Below, one piece after another: positions 26,470 to 37,930 of a DNA stretch of 64,000 nucleotides. The notes beneath the pieces are model-generated. The model had not been told where the DNA came from. It ran no database searches and saw only the letters and a list, made by a program, of their open reading frames with translations. The DNA is taken from contig JAILWY010000016.1 of assembly GCA_022113835.1 (NCBI GenBank), positions 6,417,501-6,481,500 on the forward strand. Direction: 5' to 3'. A program made the translations under genes and the position numbers. The DNA comes from Atopsyche davidsoni. Taxonomy: Eukaryota; Arthropoda; Insecta; Trichoptera; Hydrobiosidae. Every line of letters starts with the position of its first letter. Position 1 is the first letter of the stretch.

Positions 26470-26601
26470 GTCTCAAGTGATTTTGTTATTTTTATGAAGC
26501 GAAGTTAATTAAAAAAAATATTGCATTTTTTAAAGATTTTTAGCGCTACAAGCGCTGGAAATATGCCCGCCCCCTCATCGCCCGCGCGGCACTTTTTAGA
26601 C

Positions 26602-27127
26602 CAGGGGTGGCCAACACTTTAGCGACCTGAAAAATAATTTAAATTCAAAATAAATACGAGAGAACAGTGATTGCACAAACTAAGCACAGCGTGATTGGTT
26701 TGTGCGGAACGGACCTCAGACTGGAAATAGTTTCGCGGTCGACGCTTTGGCCGCCCCTGCCTCGGGCCTTTCTTTCCGCCAGCTGACTTCCTGCGCCGCC
26801 ATGGCCATTTACTGCGGACTCGCGTCAGTCGCGGAGCCACAGCCGCGCTCTCGTCTCGTCTGCCGCGGATGTAAACAAACTCTGCTGTTTGATGGTGTTT
26901 AAAAAAATTATATCAGTTGCTTAGTGATTTTTTGACATTACCTCGTCAGTTCTTTTTTTTATTGTATTTACTTTTTGCAGACTTTTGATAGACTGTGTGA
27001 TTGTTTAGTACAAAACTTCAGTGATTGATGAGTATGTGGTTGTAATAAAATATTTGTAGAACATTTGTTGTGAACACTGAGTGCAATACAACTGCGGTAT
27101 CAGCGAAGAAAACACAGGATTGAGATG
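26602..27127 (+). mobile_element. Possible 5' end of a second hAT element, with a GC-rich body
   Basis: Begins CAGGGGTGGCCAACACTTTA, very like many hAT termini, just 130 bp right of the first hAT remnant. The body (26700-26875) is strongly GC- and CpG-rich, resembling an internal promoter, and at about 27125 a good splice donor (GAGAT then GTAAGT) follows. No matching right end or transposase was found, so the far boundary is arbitrary. The alternative is a host CpG-rich promoter with a noncoding first exon, and the terminus resemblance would then be chance. Confidence 0.4.
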
Positions 27128-28990
27128 TAAGTTTCATTACATATTATTTGTTCGGTTAATTTTATAATAAAAATATATATTTAGATTTCTTTGACAAATT
27201 GACCAATGCGTATTTATAATTTTTCACATTATTATTGTTACAAGAATGACGTTTCTTTGAAATAGAGTTTGTTTGAATGTATCTGAAATTCAACGCAATG
27301 ACCGATATTTATAATTTATATAAAAATATTAACGGAGCCAGTGCTGAAAAAAAAATATGCACAACTGCAAATTAAGTATCCAGTTGTATTTCGATTTAAT
27401 TCGGTTTGCTTCTGCAAAAAGATTCGGAGATTATCTTTATAGTATTATTCAATAATCTATTAGATTCACACCATACCTAATTATTGCCATGAGGCATGAA
27501 CATTTATTGGTACGGAAGCCAGATCAACCGCGATGTAAATTATAGGTAGGACAATCAGTCGGCATCTCGGGTCGTGACCGATTAATTAACTTCTTTATCG
27601 ATACTACTGATCGCCACAATATCCCACATCTGAAGAGAAATATGCAATTTGATTTATTAGTAAACGGCACGCTGAAAATTTTCTAGCAGTCTGTAGAAAA
27701 CAATACTCACCACAAACACCTCACTTGATTGTCATTCGTATAAATGTTAATACGATGTTTATTAAACGCAATATATGTGTCCAATCTATTTCTACAAATA
27801 AAATATACTTGCTAAAAAATAAAACGACTTGAATAAAGCTTTAACCAAAGCATTCAAATGTTACGTGTTAATCATGAATTATTGATACTATTCATATTTT
27901 TTACACCACACAATAAATCAATCATACACTAATTTATTTTTATTTTGAAAAATTCATACAGATTAATTTTGTAAAACAGGAATATAAACATTTTTGGAAT
28001 TTTATTAGTAGTTCATTAATAAAGAGAGGGTGCCTGTTGTCGAACATATTTAATGAATCAATACACGAAAATTTAAATATAACGTGCATAATCTATATAA
28101 GCCAACCATTTAACTTTCGATCGATTGAAGTAGTTAGTGTAATTTCCCAACTAACTTCGTTATTTGACAACAAACCGTCTACAAGGCAGTGTTTTAAAAT
28201 TACTCCACTTGATTATCTTGCTGAAGAGGGTCACGGAGCTCGCATCGTTAGTCAGATTTAATTAAAACTCAAGAAAGATGTTTTGTGAAAAATAACGCGA
28301 TTGTTATGGATTCGTATAATAAATACGCACGTATCATTTTTAATCTTCACAAGTTGAATCAACAAGATTAATGATATACAAGACCGCCGAATCAAATGTG
28401 ATATCTTTCATTTAATACTACAGCTATAAAGCACAGTATTATTTTTTTTGCCTAGAACAAACAGTAGTGATGAGTGATTTTTTTTGTAATTAAAATAGTA
28501 TATTAATTGCTTCACAGGTGTGAAGTTTTCCATGGAGCATGTGCACGTGCGTGTAACTGTTTTATAAGTAATTAATGATCATAGAGTTATTCTGAAGAAA
28601 CAAATTTCAGAAGATAATTAGTTATTGAATAGTTTATGTTATAATAATTGGTAAATGCATATGAGATTTTACACATACTGACCGTACTTACTGTGTTAAG
28701 AGATACACGAGTGATATTTCTATTATACGTTGAGAGTATTCACTTCATTGCGAAGAAAGTTAATTTTTAACACCATGCTCGATTTAACATATTTTCAATC
28801 AACGAAAGGAAAATACCTTTTGATAAATTTATCTATAAAGTAGATTAGTGCGAAACAGTAGAAATGTATAAAATTTATGAACTAGATTGGTTATTTGGAT
28901 TTTTTAGCTGTTTTATAGTTAGAAACTTCGTATGTATTTGAATGAAATTAGAAAGTTACAAAACTTTTTTATAGTCTGAAATAAAATATA
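27128..28990. other. AT-rich noncoding DNA
   Basis: No gene recognised. The patch 27480-27640 is less AT-rich and has a TTATCGATA DRE-like core near 27596; it may be regulatory. A 74-codon frame at 28037-28261 has no known domain. Confidence 0.5.
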
Positions 28991-29022
28991 TACACACGTT
29001 CTACTGCTGGATGAAGGTAGCC
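28991..29022 (-). mobile_element. Very decayed retrotransposon tail
   Basis: ACACGTTCTACTGCTGGATG resembles the reverse of the lepidopteran non-LTR tail seen at 10062 and 35389. The match is short and a chance resemblance cannot be excluded. Confidence 0.35.
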
Positions 29023-29451
29023 GGTGTCATGTCCACCCCGTCTATTTTCTGGCATGTAAGAGTATCAAACTAGTCTGAGTAAGTAATGCTATTGCAGATT
29101 TAATTATAATAACGTAGGGTGCATTGATGCAGTAAAAAATTATGTAATGCAGGTCAGATTGCATTAGATAACTTATTGTACTCCATTTCCCCTTTGATGT
29201 ATGGTATTCTTCTCTAACATTTCTGGCTTTCTAAGTGTGTGTATATATATTTAACTAGATGGTGGTTCCTTCAGATATCGGATTAGTTTCACAAAAACTA
29301 AATAAATATACAATTACGAAGAACCAATTCAATTATTTATAAATTATGTAAAATACATTGAATAAATACGTTGCACATGCAGTCAGATATTAAAAATTAA
29401 CAATCAAGTCATAATATGTTGTATTATTGCTAAGTCTCTAGTTTATATTTA

Positions 29452-29873
29452 GTGAACCCTGCTTTCCTCATTTTGTTGCTTGTGCATGGCTGCAATTTTG
29501 TACTCTGAGCTTGTGTAAAGGATCGGTAATGGAATAGTGGACATGGAATGATTGTGAAGAGATGTGCTCTGGAAGTGCCTTGTCGAGGTGGGGAGGGGCT
29601 CCTGCTATTGTTACTGCACCCTGCTGCAGAAGAAGTATCAGATCTAAACGAAAATCTAAAAAGATCTATATAGGACTATATAATAACGCTACTGGGGAGC
29701 ATCAATACACAGATTTTTCCTTCGAATATAAAACTGCAGTGTAGAAGGACCCAGGGACCCACTACACTATTATCCCTAATAACACCATAAGCACTGGCTC
29801 AGCATAAATAAATGTTCAGTGAGATGGACGCCAACCTCCTCTGAGGAGAGGCATCCGAAGAAGGAACAACATC
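29452..29873 (-). mobile_element. Interspersed repeat A, copy 1 (longest)
   Basis: The reverse complement matches 42531-42921 along nearly its whole length and 37721-37930 over its first part. Landmarks in the repeat's own direction: TCTTC start, CTCAGAGGAGGTTGGCG, TTTCACTGA-like, AATAGTGTAGTGGGTCCC, GCAGTTTTATATTCGAAGGA, AACAATAGCAGGAGCCCC, TTCCAGAGCAC, ATTACCGATCCTTTA, GCAGCCATGCACAAGCAA. No transposase or reverse transcriptase frame, no clear terminal repeats and no target duplication were found. The class is unknown; SINE-like, Helitron-like or the 3' end of a LINE are all possible. Confidence 0.8.
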
Positions 29874-32800
29874 AGAACAGTAATGACTGAAATTTTGTAT
29901 GAAGTGCGCTGTAACAGTACCTCGCATAGAAGGAAGCTGCGTGCAAATAGAGTGATGGATGAGCAACGCCAGCACAATGTGGCTGCTTCAATCACCCACC
30001 GCAGAATATGTCACCCTGATACAAACAAAGGTTAGACAGTTAAAAGCGCAGTTTTAATCCACTAACCTCAAAATAATAGCCATGGACAGATTCCCGCTAG
30101 ATTCATGACCATAATGATATGAAATATTGATTTAATGTCTTCTGCGATGATGACCGTGTCCGCTAGGTCTTTTATTTAGCACAGCTCCCTGCCATCGCTT
30201 TCCAACGGAGATTTTTCTGTTAGATTCATCAACATAATATCTTAAAAAATATATTATATATGATCGAGCGCACTTTATATTTTATTGTTTTAAATTTTAT
30301 CATCACGCTCGTCAATTGTGTTTTTATGACGTCGTGGGCTGCTTTCGGTTTGAAATTTTACAGCCTTTGCATCTGCACAGCTATAAACTAACTTAACGAA
30401 TTGTTGCATACTAGCCAAATAAATTTTATTAAGATCTGTTTTAGGGACATTGCATATGCAGTCAGTCAATGAATTTCATAGATCAGCTCTACATCAGCAG
30501 CCCATATGCTAATTAAAAAAAACATGATTAAAACTTCGTTTGAAGTAACATCGAGTCTTCATGCTGAAGCAGATCTTTTTTATCATGCTTACGTGCTAGA
30601 TACGTCGACTGATATTTAATATAGACATTTCCTTTAAATGATACTAATGGCTAATGCCTCTGTGGCTGATTGTGCCTGGCCGGCTTTTTATGCCAATCTG
30701 CAAAACCTACAAGATTTCAACGGATATTTTACGACTACATTATAACACATTTAGCTTTTAGAGTGATACAGCTGGGTATACATCAGTGGATGACCAGAAA
30801 CTGAGGGGCATTAAAGCAACATAATATAATTAAAGTTAGTCATCTTAACAGCTAATTCGGGTTGGGTCGGTTTATCAGCCCATTAAAAAATCAAACTCAT
30901 TAAAAAAAATTAAAGTAATTTTTTTATTTGTGATTTTTTTGGCATTAGATTTTTGTAAATGATCATAAGATAATTTGGATGTTTTTATAACATATTTTAT
31001 AGTGCATTGTGTCTCATATTTTTAATTAAAAAAAAATTAATTAAAAAAATATTTTATAGGTGATGAATGAGATTCATTACTATGAAATATTGAGATTTTT
31101 TTTTTATTTAATCTGTTTTATCTATAATTATCTATTTGCTAGGGTTCATAAGGATATACAAATAAAATTTTCAACGATTTGTACATAAGTTGTGGTCACC
31201 CGTTAGTCAATGCACGGCTTTAATGTTTTTACAAGTACATGGGATTAGTTGAAGCGGACGTGTTTATTCGTTAACACAATTCTACTGATTACTAACAAAA
31301 ATAACATTTTAAGCATATTTTTCTTATTGCTTGTAATTTTAATTTAATAACGTAACTGATTACCTGAAGTCAAAAGCGACGATAAACACAGCATTTATAC
31401 TTACGCTGCCAATTTACAAAAGCTTCCCTGATATGTTGCATTAAAGTAATTGCATTAAAGCATTCGCAGGGGCCGCGGTCGTAAGAATATTCTCCAGCGA
31501 TAAAACCGAAGACAAACGAGGCTTCTGGTCGATTTCGTTTTAAGTATTCCCGACGGTAATACACCGGACATTTTGTTACAAGTAAGAAATGCAGTGAGAA
31601 CTTGCTTATAAAAAACCTGATGATTCATGATAAAATTTGATGTCCTTGTAAGCACGAAAAGGCATCAAACACAAGACTGTATTGAAATTCTATATTAAAC
31701 ATATTCAGAGTGATAGATGCTTTTCATGTTAGTTAAAACTAACATGAAATAAAATGTGTATTTAATTACATTGTCTTTGGGGTTTTGAATTTTTTCGCGT
31801 TTATAATATTTATAAAAGCCGAGAACGTATTATTTATATAATTTTGTTTTTTTAAATAAACTGTACCTATAATTTTTGTCATCAAATTGCTTCATAAGTA
31901 TAATTTTTGAAATGGCTTGATTTCATGGCATTGTTCGCGGTGCCCTTCTTTCCAACAGTAAAATCTCATAACGGCAGGCGGGCGTATAAATCGTCATTTA
32001 AAGTAAAATAAACTAATTGAAATAATCTTATTTGTAAAAAGCAAACTCCGCGGTATTAAATGTGAGAAGTTTCTTAAATTGCTTTGTTTCGCCTGCGCAT
32101 ACAATGGCCGACTGTGCTCGCCGCGGAGCAAAATTAAATATCAAATCCACAAAAAGGTACAAACAAACGCAGTAATAAGCTTCGTGCATTATACGCCGAA
32201 AATTAAACTACCGTTTGAATGATAAAGCATTTAATGGTGGGTTCTCATGGAGGGCTGAGCACCTCAAGAGGTGTGGACTTGTGAAACTGGCAAAACCTTA
32301 CAGCGTATAAGTTTGAATGATTGGGTTCAATTCAATGATTATTTTGTTTATACCTTTTCTTATTAAAAATATTGCATAAATTTCGATAGATGTACGAAAT
32401 ATGAATTCAGTTTACTTTTTAAAGGTTATTTGTTTTTTTAGACCTTAGCAAAATATGACGTCATTAGAATATTGTTGCATTAAATACACCAATAACTACT
32501 GATGTTAAGTGTTCTGATGTTTTAGTGAAAATTAATTATTAAAGATTCATGTGCTTATTTTTTACTGTTCATATAAATATTGCTTCAGCAATTATATGTA
32601 TTTATTGATACATCATTGATAGGTTTGTCTCTGCCTAAGGTGTTTATTTACATTTGTCGAATAGCCTTATTTTGCCATGACTAACCGCAAGATATTTTAT
32701 TTACTTCAGATATATAAAAATCTTATTATAATAATGATGATTGAGTTATAATTTTCCTGCTGTGCATACAACTGTATGACTAGATTGAATATCCACCGCC

Positions 32801-35388
32801 CACTAAAGCCATTTACGGTTGATGACCAATGACGACGCACATTAATTATTACCAACATTGAAATTTGTTGTTTTTTTTAACGCATTTAATTATTTATACA
32901 AAGTGATTAAAAAATTAATTTCATTTCCTAATTATTTTTCAGTACGGTCGATCGATCAATTTGATGTATGGCTACTGAATACACCTGCAATATTGGAAAA
33001 TATAATTATTTTCTGTAGTGTGCCACTCGTGTGCGTACCGGTTTCAAGTGATTAAATGCGTTTAATAACAGAAAGCGCAGAATTTCGTCGGATCAATCGA
33101 GACGTTCTCGACGGCTGGGTTCTGTGAGAAAACTTCATATTACTTAATACATTTATTCTGCCAAGAAAAACACTCGTCAGCGCCCGTTCAATGAATGAGA
33201 TTACAAATACAGAGCCACACAATCTGGGTGATTATTTATACTAAGTATTTGATATGACAAATGTCGATTGATAATTTATTTGTAGTTTCCTTTTTAGTCA
33301 AGAATACCTTTTTTACATTTTATTTATTATAATTATGGAGATGCTTTATATATAACGATAATGAAGTATTGTGAAGAATCACCGCTCAGATTTTACGTGT
33401 AACAAAATACGTTTATATGTATATGTGTATTTGATATTTTCATTTCATTTCAACGATTCATCGACCCTCAAAGTCGATAATGTAATTAAGCATTATATTT
33501 TTAACTTAAAGATTTAAGAAGCGAAAAGTTTTGTATTCACACTTAGTTATTTTTTTTTCGGAAAATCTGAGAAAAGCCTCCGGCTTCAGCACGACACGAT
33601 ATCTGACAGCGATGACGACTGGATCCGCCACCACTCGAACATTTAACAAGGCAAGAGCTCAGCGGAACATGAGAAAACAATATCTGGCACATAAGATTCC
33701 TTTAAGCTATCTCTCACCATCAGTGTTGTACCGAACACAAGCGAAGATTTTTCCGCAGTGAGTGTTTGTTTCCCACATCAAATTACTATCAAGTATACAC
33801 GACATAATGGATTCTTTCCAAAACATGACTTATATATACTTAGAATAGAAAGTAAAATACCTGCAGTGTATTTTCTGTTTTACACGTTTTTTTTTAGTAT
33901 AAAAAAATATACACCAAGAAGGTAAAGGGTGAATATGATACGAGTATTGTAATAATCGTTAGTAGAATAATTATAGATGTGAATGCGTCAAAATAGACAC
34001 AAATATGCTTTATAAGGCACAATGTATGCTAGAATTGAAAACGCTTCATGGAATATTACTCAGTACTACTATTATGTAATTAAAAAGAAAAATAGTGGAA
34101 TGAGTCTAGTTAAATAAGTAGGTTAATAAATAAACCGCAGCCCCGACGTAACTCATTTACAATATGAATTTAATGAATGCTCTCTGTTTTCCAAATGATA
34201 TCGGATATAGTAACTATCCGACTGAAAAACCAAGCTTATAAGCGCATACATATTTAATGTTAATGTATGTTTTCGTTAATTAATTTATAGGGTGTTAAGC
34301 CGAGATAAGATTTGTTCATGGTTCTGAAGTTTAAGCTTGAGTGTTGATTTTAAAGGAACGATAAAAATGTGTAGGGCCGTTTTCTCTATTGATATTGAGC
34401 TGAAACGTCGGACAAATAGTCAAAATTAGACAAAGCTCAACACCCATAAAAAGAAGTTAATTTAAACCAATTCGTTGCTCTCTTAAGTTATTTTTTTTAC
34501 TAAGATAGGCCAAGTTCTTGGATCCTCCCATCTTTACAAATTTAGTCTTAATAAATACGTATTATTACCATTTAAAGAAATGTGGCAACTTATTGTTTGA
34601 CGCTTCAGTATAAAAACAATTTTAATGATAATACTAAGTAACTCCCAACGACGTATTAAATTTAAAATCAAGTATCCATTTTACAAGTGTTATAAATTTA
34701 TTGGATTACTAATCTTGAAAAGCAGTCGTGGTCAGCTCTCACGCACTATGGAAATATTCGATAACAGTAAATTTCTTTTTGCCGAATTTGTTCGTTAATT
34801 CGCCAATAGATAGTGTAAAGTTTATGACAACATTAGTAGAACGTGATTTCGTTAATCTGTGAAATTATTGGCCGCGGTACCTGCACGAAGTTTTCCATTT
34901 TAAATATCCTGGGAATGTAATAATCTGCCTATTCATAATTAAGTAATTAATATTCAAGAGTAGCATCTATTGCCGTGCTTTATTATATTTATTTACTTAT
35001 CTAACGATATTTTTTTTTTATTGGAAGTACTCGTACAAATAGTCACTCAGAACTTTGGCATATTTTTATCGACTGACTGTGAGTCATGCTGTGAAATCAA
35101 ATATAGATTATACATAGGTTAGAGATTTGATGATGACCCCAGGTTAACAGAAATAAAAGCTTTCAGTTTTACATGTTATTCAGTTTTTTTTATATGCAAT
35201 AAAGTAGATTTTGTAGATTCAAATAAACATTTAGAACCATTTTCAATTAATTCTAATCGTTTTCCCGTACATGTCTTCTACATGCAGTCTCAGATCCTTA
35301 TAGTATTATTATAAATTGAATAAAAATAAAATGGATTCCTAAAGACTCTCAGTGATAAAATAAATAAATAAATAAAATGAAATACAAG
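29874..35388. other. AT-rich noncoding DNA
   Basis: No gene recognised. Less AT-rich patches lie at 29890-30010, at 30075-30240 (with two related motifs, GCTAGATTCATGACCATAAT and GTTAGATTCATCAACATAAT), and at 32080-32160 (AATGGCCGACTGTG and CGCCGCGG). Frames up to 76 codons are unsupported. Confidence 0.5.
31722..31749. repeat. 28-bp palindrome
   Basis: TTTCATGTTAGTT (31722-31734) and its exact reverse complement (31737-31749) are separated by two bases. Isolated, with no larger element around it. Confidence 0.85.
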
Positions 35389-35432
35389 GATACGTCTATA
35401 CAGCAGTGGACCTAGGATTGATGATGGTAATG
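35389..35432 (+). mobile_element. Decayed non-LTR (RTE-like) retrotransposon 3' tail
   Basis: GATACGTCTATACAGCAGTGG, continuing with GACCTAGGATTGATGATGG, matches the common lepidopteran tail in the forward sense. A TAAA-rich run (35357-35378) precedes it. No coding part is attached. Confidence 0.6.
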
Positions 35433-37479
35433 ACCATAATAACCGTTATAATAAAATGATGTATTTTGTATGTACTTTGATATCTAGGTAATTCGCTAAC
35501 ATAGTCACGATATGCGCTATAACAGCGGTCAGAAGAAGACTTGTGCATAGTGTGATCAGAACCCAGAGGTTCCTGTACGCAATACTCATTCATTCGAACA
35601 TATATAGACTTGGATATAACCAGAGGTAGTTTTCCTGCACATTCTTAAGAATACAGAAAGGCTAGCTTGTTAATGCAATCATTAAAGTCGCCAATTTTTT
35701 ATACATAGGAAGATCGTTGGATCCTCGCCCTTCCAGAGTTTATCTTAGAATAACTCGAAGCTAATTTGTCTCACATTGCATGTATATAAAATATTGATCT
35801 AACGCAAACTTCTTTCCGAAATAAAAATCATATTTATATAATAATATATGAATATAGTTTATTCCGTAGGTGTCGTCTGTGCTCGAAGGGCCCCGCCTCG
35901 GTCTAACGGCTCGCAGGCCAGGATATTGGTATGAAAATTGCGCAAATTAGGAGATGCCGACCTCGCGGCCACTTCTGGATAGATGGACGTCAGCATAGGT
36001 ATCCATATATACAGGGTGTATCTAAATAAATAGCAGCCACAGTTGGATGTCTGCTGTAAATTATCCAATAATCCTAGTCACAGACCCAGTAATCTTATAC
36101 AATTATATTTAGGCAACTTGATACTTTAGAGCAAATGGCTAAAAGAGAAAAAGCTATCGCAATTTTTTATAGAAAATTTATATTTATTAATAAAGGACGC
36201 CATTGTACTCAATTTATATATTGTTTGTTACTACACGAAGAAACATCATTTCCGTTTTATATTTATAAGCAGATTGATACTTATTATTTTCTACACATAT
36301 ACGCACACAGTAAGTACATTAATTAAATAATGATATTTTTTTACATTTTTCTTATTTCAAAGTAGTTTATTTTTTAATTTATTTATTAATATTTTACAAT
36401 AAATATGAAACAATAACCCACATAAAATTAGTAATAAAGAAATCAAATGTTTAAATAGCATCAAAAGGTAAACAAAAGTAGTGCGCTTACTTATATTCTA
36501 AGTATTGAATTTGATTTCTAAATGCTATAAATATTAAATAAACGTTCGTAATTTATTGATGATTATATTCCTATGGAGAAATAAATCATCATTTATTTTC
36601 GCACCATATTTAAGACATAATATTTTTCTCACGGTTTAATATTATCATTTCTGCAAAAAATTGTACGACCGTTATGCAACAAATTCCTCCGCCAGGATTG
36701 TCACGGATAATGATGCGGCCATCTTTCAAAATGGCTACTTAATTGTTATTTTGGTTTTCCGTTGTTTAAGATGATTGTTATAAACGTCCGTTTGGTCTCC
36801 GAGTCTGCAAACTTCTATGATAGTTTTGATCTAAATGTTAAAACTACCACACAAACGTAGTTAAACAAGTCATCAATTAAAATTTACTGTGCTATACAAT
36901 GAACTAAGAATTTTTTTTATGTATGAAAATGGATTTAATCTTATTTATATTCCTTAAAAAATCAAGACTTATATACAATGAAACTTATTGCAAAATAATA
37001 TTTGAATTATTTTTATATGTTTTTATGGCTTAAAGGTTACTCCTTAATATTTTGGTCGTATTACATTATTAGATATGCCTTTTACAATATTTTTGTTTGA
37101 ATACGAAATCTGTGGGAATATTTTATGGGTAATTTAAAATTACATTCAAGATTTTAGGGTTTTAACGCTTTCTCTTTGTTTTAAGTATTATTAATCTTTT
37201 TTGTTGTTGTTGTTTTTGGTAAAACTGTCTGCAAAAGAAAGTACAAGTAAACTAACCGACCCGATCTAAATTCACAGAGGTAATATGAATTAATACGCCT
37301 TGTATTACGTAAACGACGTCAAAAGGAAATCCGCAACAAAAATTAATGTATCAATTGCAATCCCTCTTTATAAAATTATCGGAACACACGGTAGTTCCAT
37401 TAGAAGTCTATGACGATATGATTCGATTCGGTATAAACCGATGTGCTCACCTGAAGGATATTTGTAACTAAGAGTGAAT
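35433..37479. other. Noncoding DNA with small GC-richer islands
   Basis: No gene recognised. Positions 35865-36000 are GC-richer (GGGCCCCGCCTCGG) and 36690-36740 contains two Pho/YY1-like sites (GCGGCCATCTTTC, AAAATGGC). Either may be regulatory. Nothing else is seen. Confidence 0.5.
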
Positions 37480-37695
37480 TAGCTCCCATGCATCACTAGT
37501 GTGGCTCTTCCGGCGATGGTGCCCGGCGGCCAGGGCGGGGATGTCTTCCTTCCGGGATGCTGGGCGTTAAGCCTCGCCCGGGGAGGCACCATCTCCGCGT
37601 CCCTCCCATCACTCCTCTTCCTGTTGGTGGGCGGACGTCTGGAGCCGAGAGCGCCGAGACATAACCACCATATAAAGCGCAATCCGGGGCTGGTA
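37480..37695. other. GC-rich segment next to repeat A
   Basis: The most GC-rich block in the window after 26700-26875, with GGTGCCCGGCGGCCAGGGCG near its start. It ends about 25 bp before copy 2 of repeat A. Both strands are open (66-67 codons) but neither translation matches a family known to me. The abrupt base-composition change and adjacent repeat suggest a retroelement fragment, perhaps from a LINE 5' region. This is inference only. Confidence 0.35.
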
Positions 37696-37720
37696 ACTTA
37701 AAACTCAGCTTGACTTAATA

Positions 37721-37930
37721 TATTCTTCTTCACCAAGCCCCTCTCCTTAGAGAAGGTTGGCGACCATTTCACTGAGCATATATACTCACACTGAGCCAAT
37801 GTTCATAGTTTTTTAAGGGGAAAATAGTGTAGTGGATCCCCGGGTCCTTATAAACCGCAGTTTTATATTGGAAGGAAAAGTCTGTGTACTGCTGCTGCCC
37901 AATAGCATTATTATACAATTATTTTCCTCT
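37721..37930 (+). mobile_element. Interspersed repeat A, copy 2 (truncated)
   Basis: Carries the first half of the repeat: CTCTCCTTAGAGAAGGTTGG, TTTCACTGAGCATATA, AATAGTGTAGTGGATCCC, CCGCAGTTTTATATTGGAAG, CTGCTGCCCAATAGCATTAT. It stops where copies 1 and 3 continue. It is closest to copy 3 in the shared part. Confidence 0.8.
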
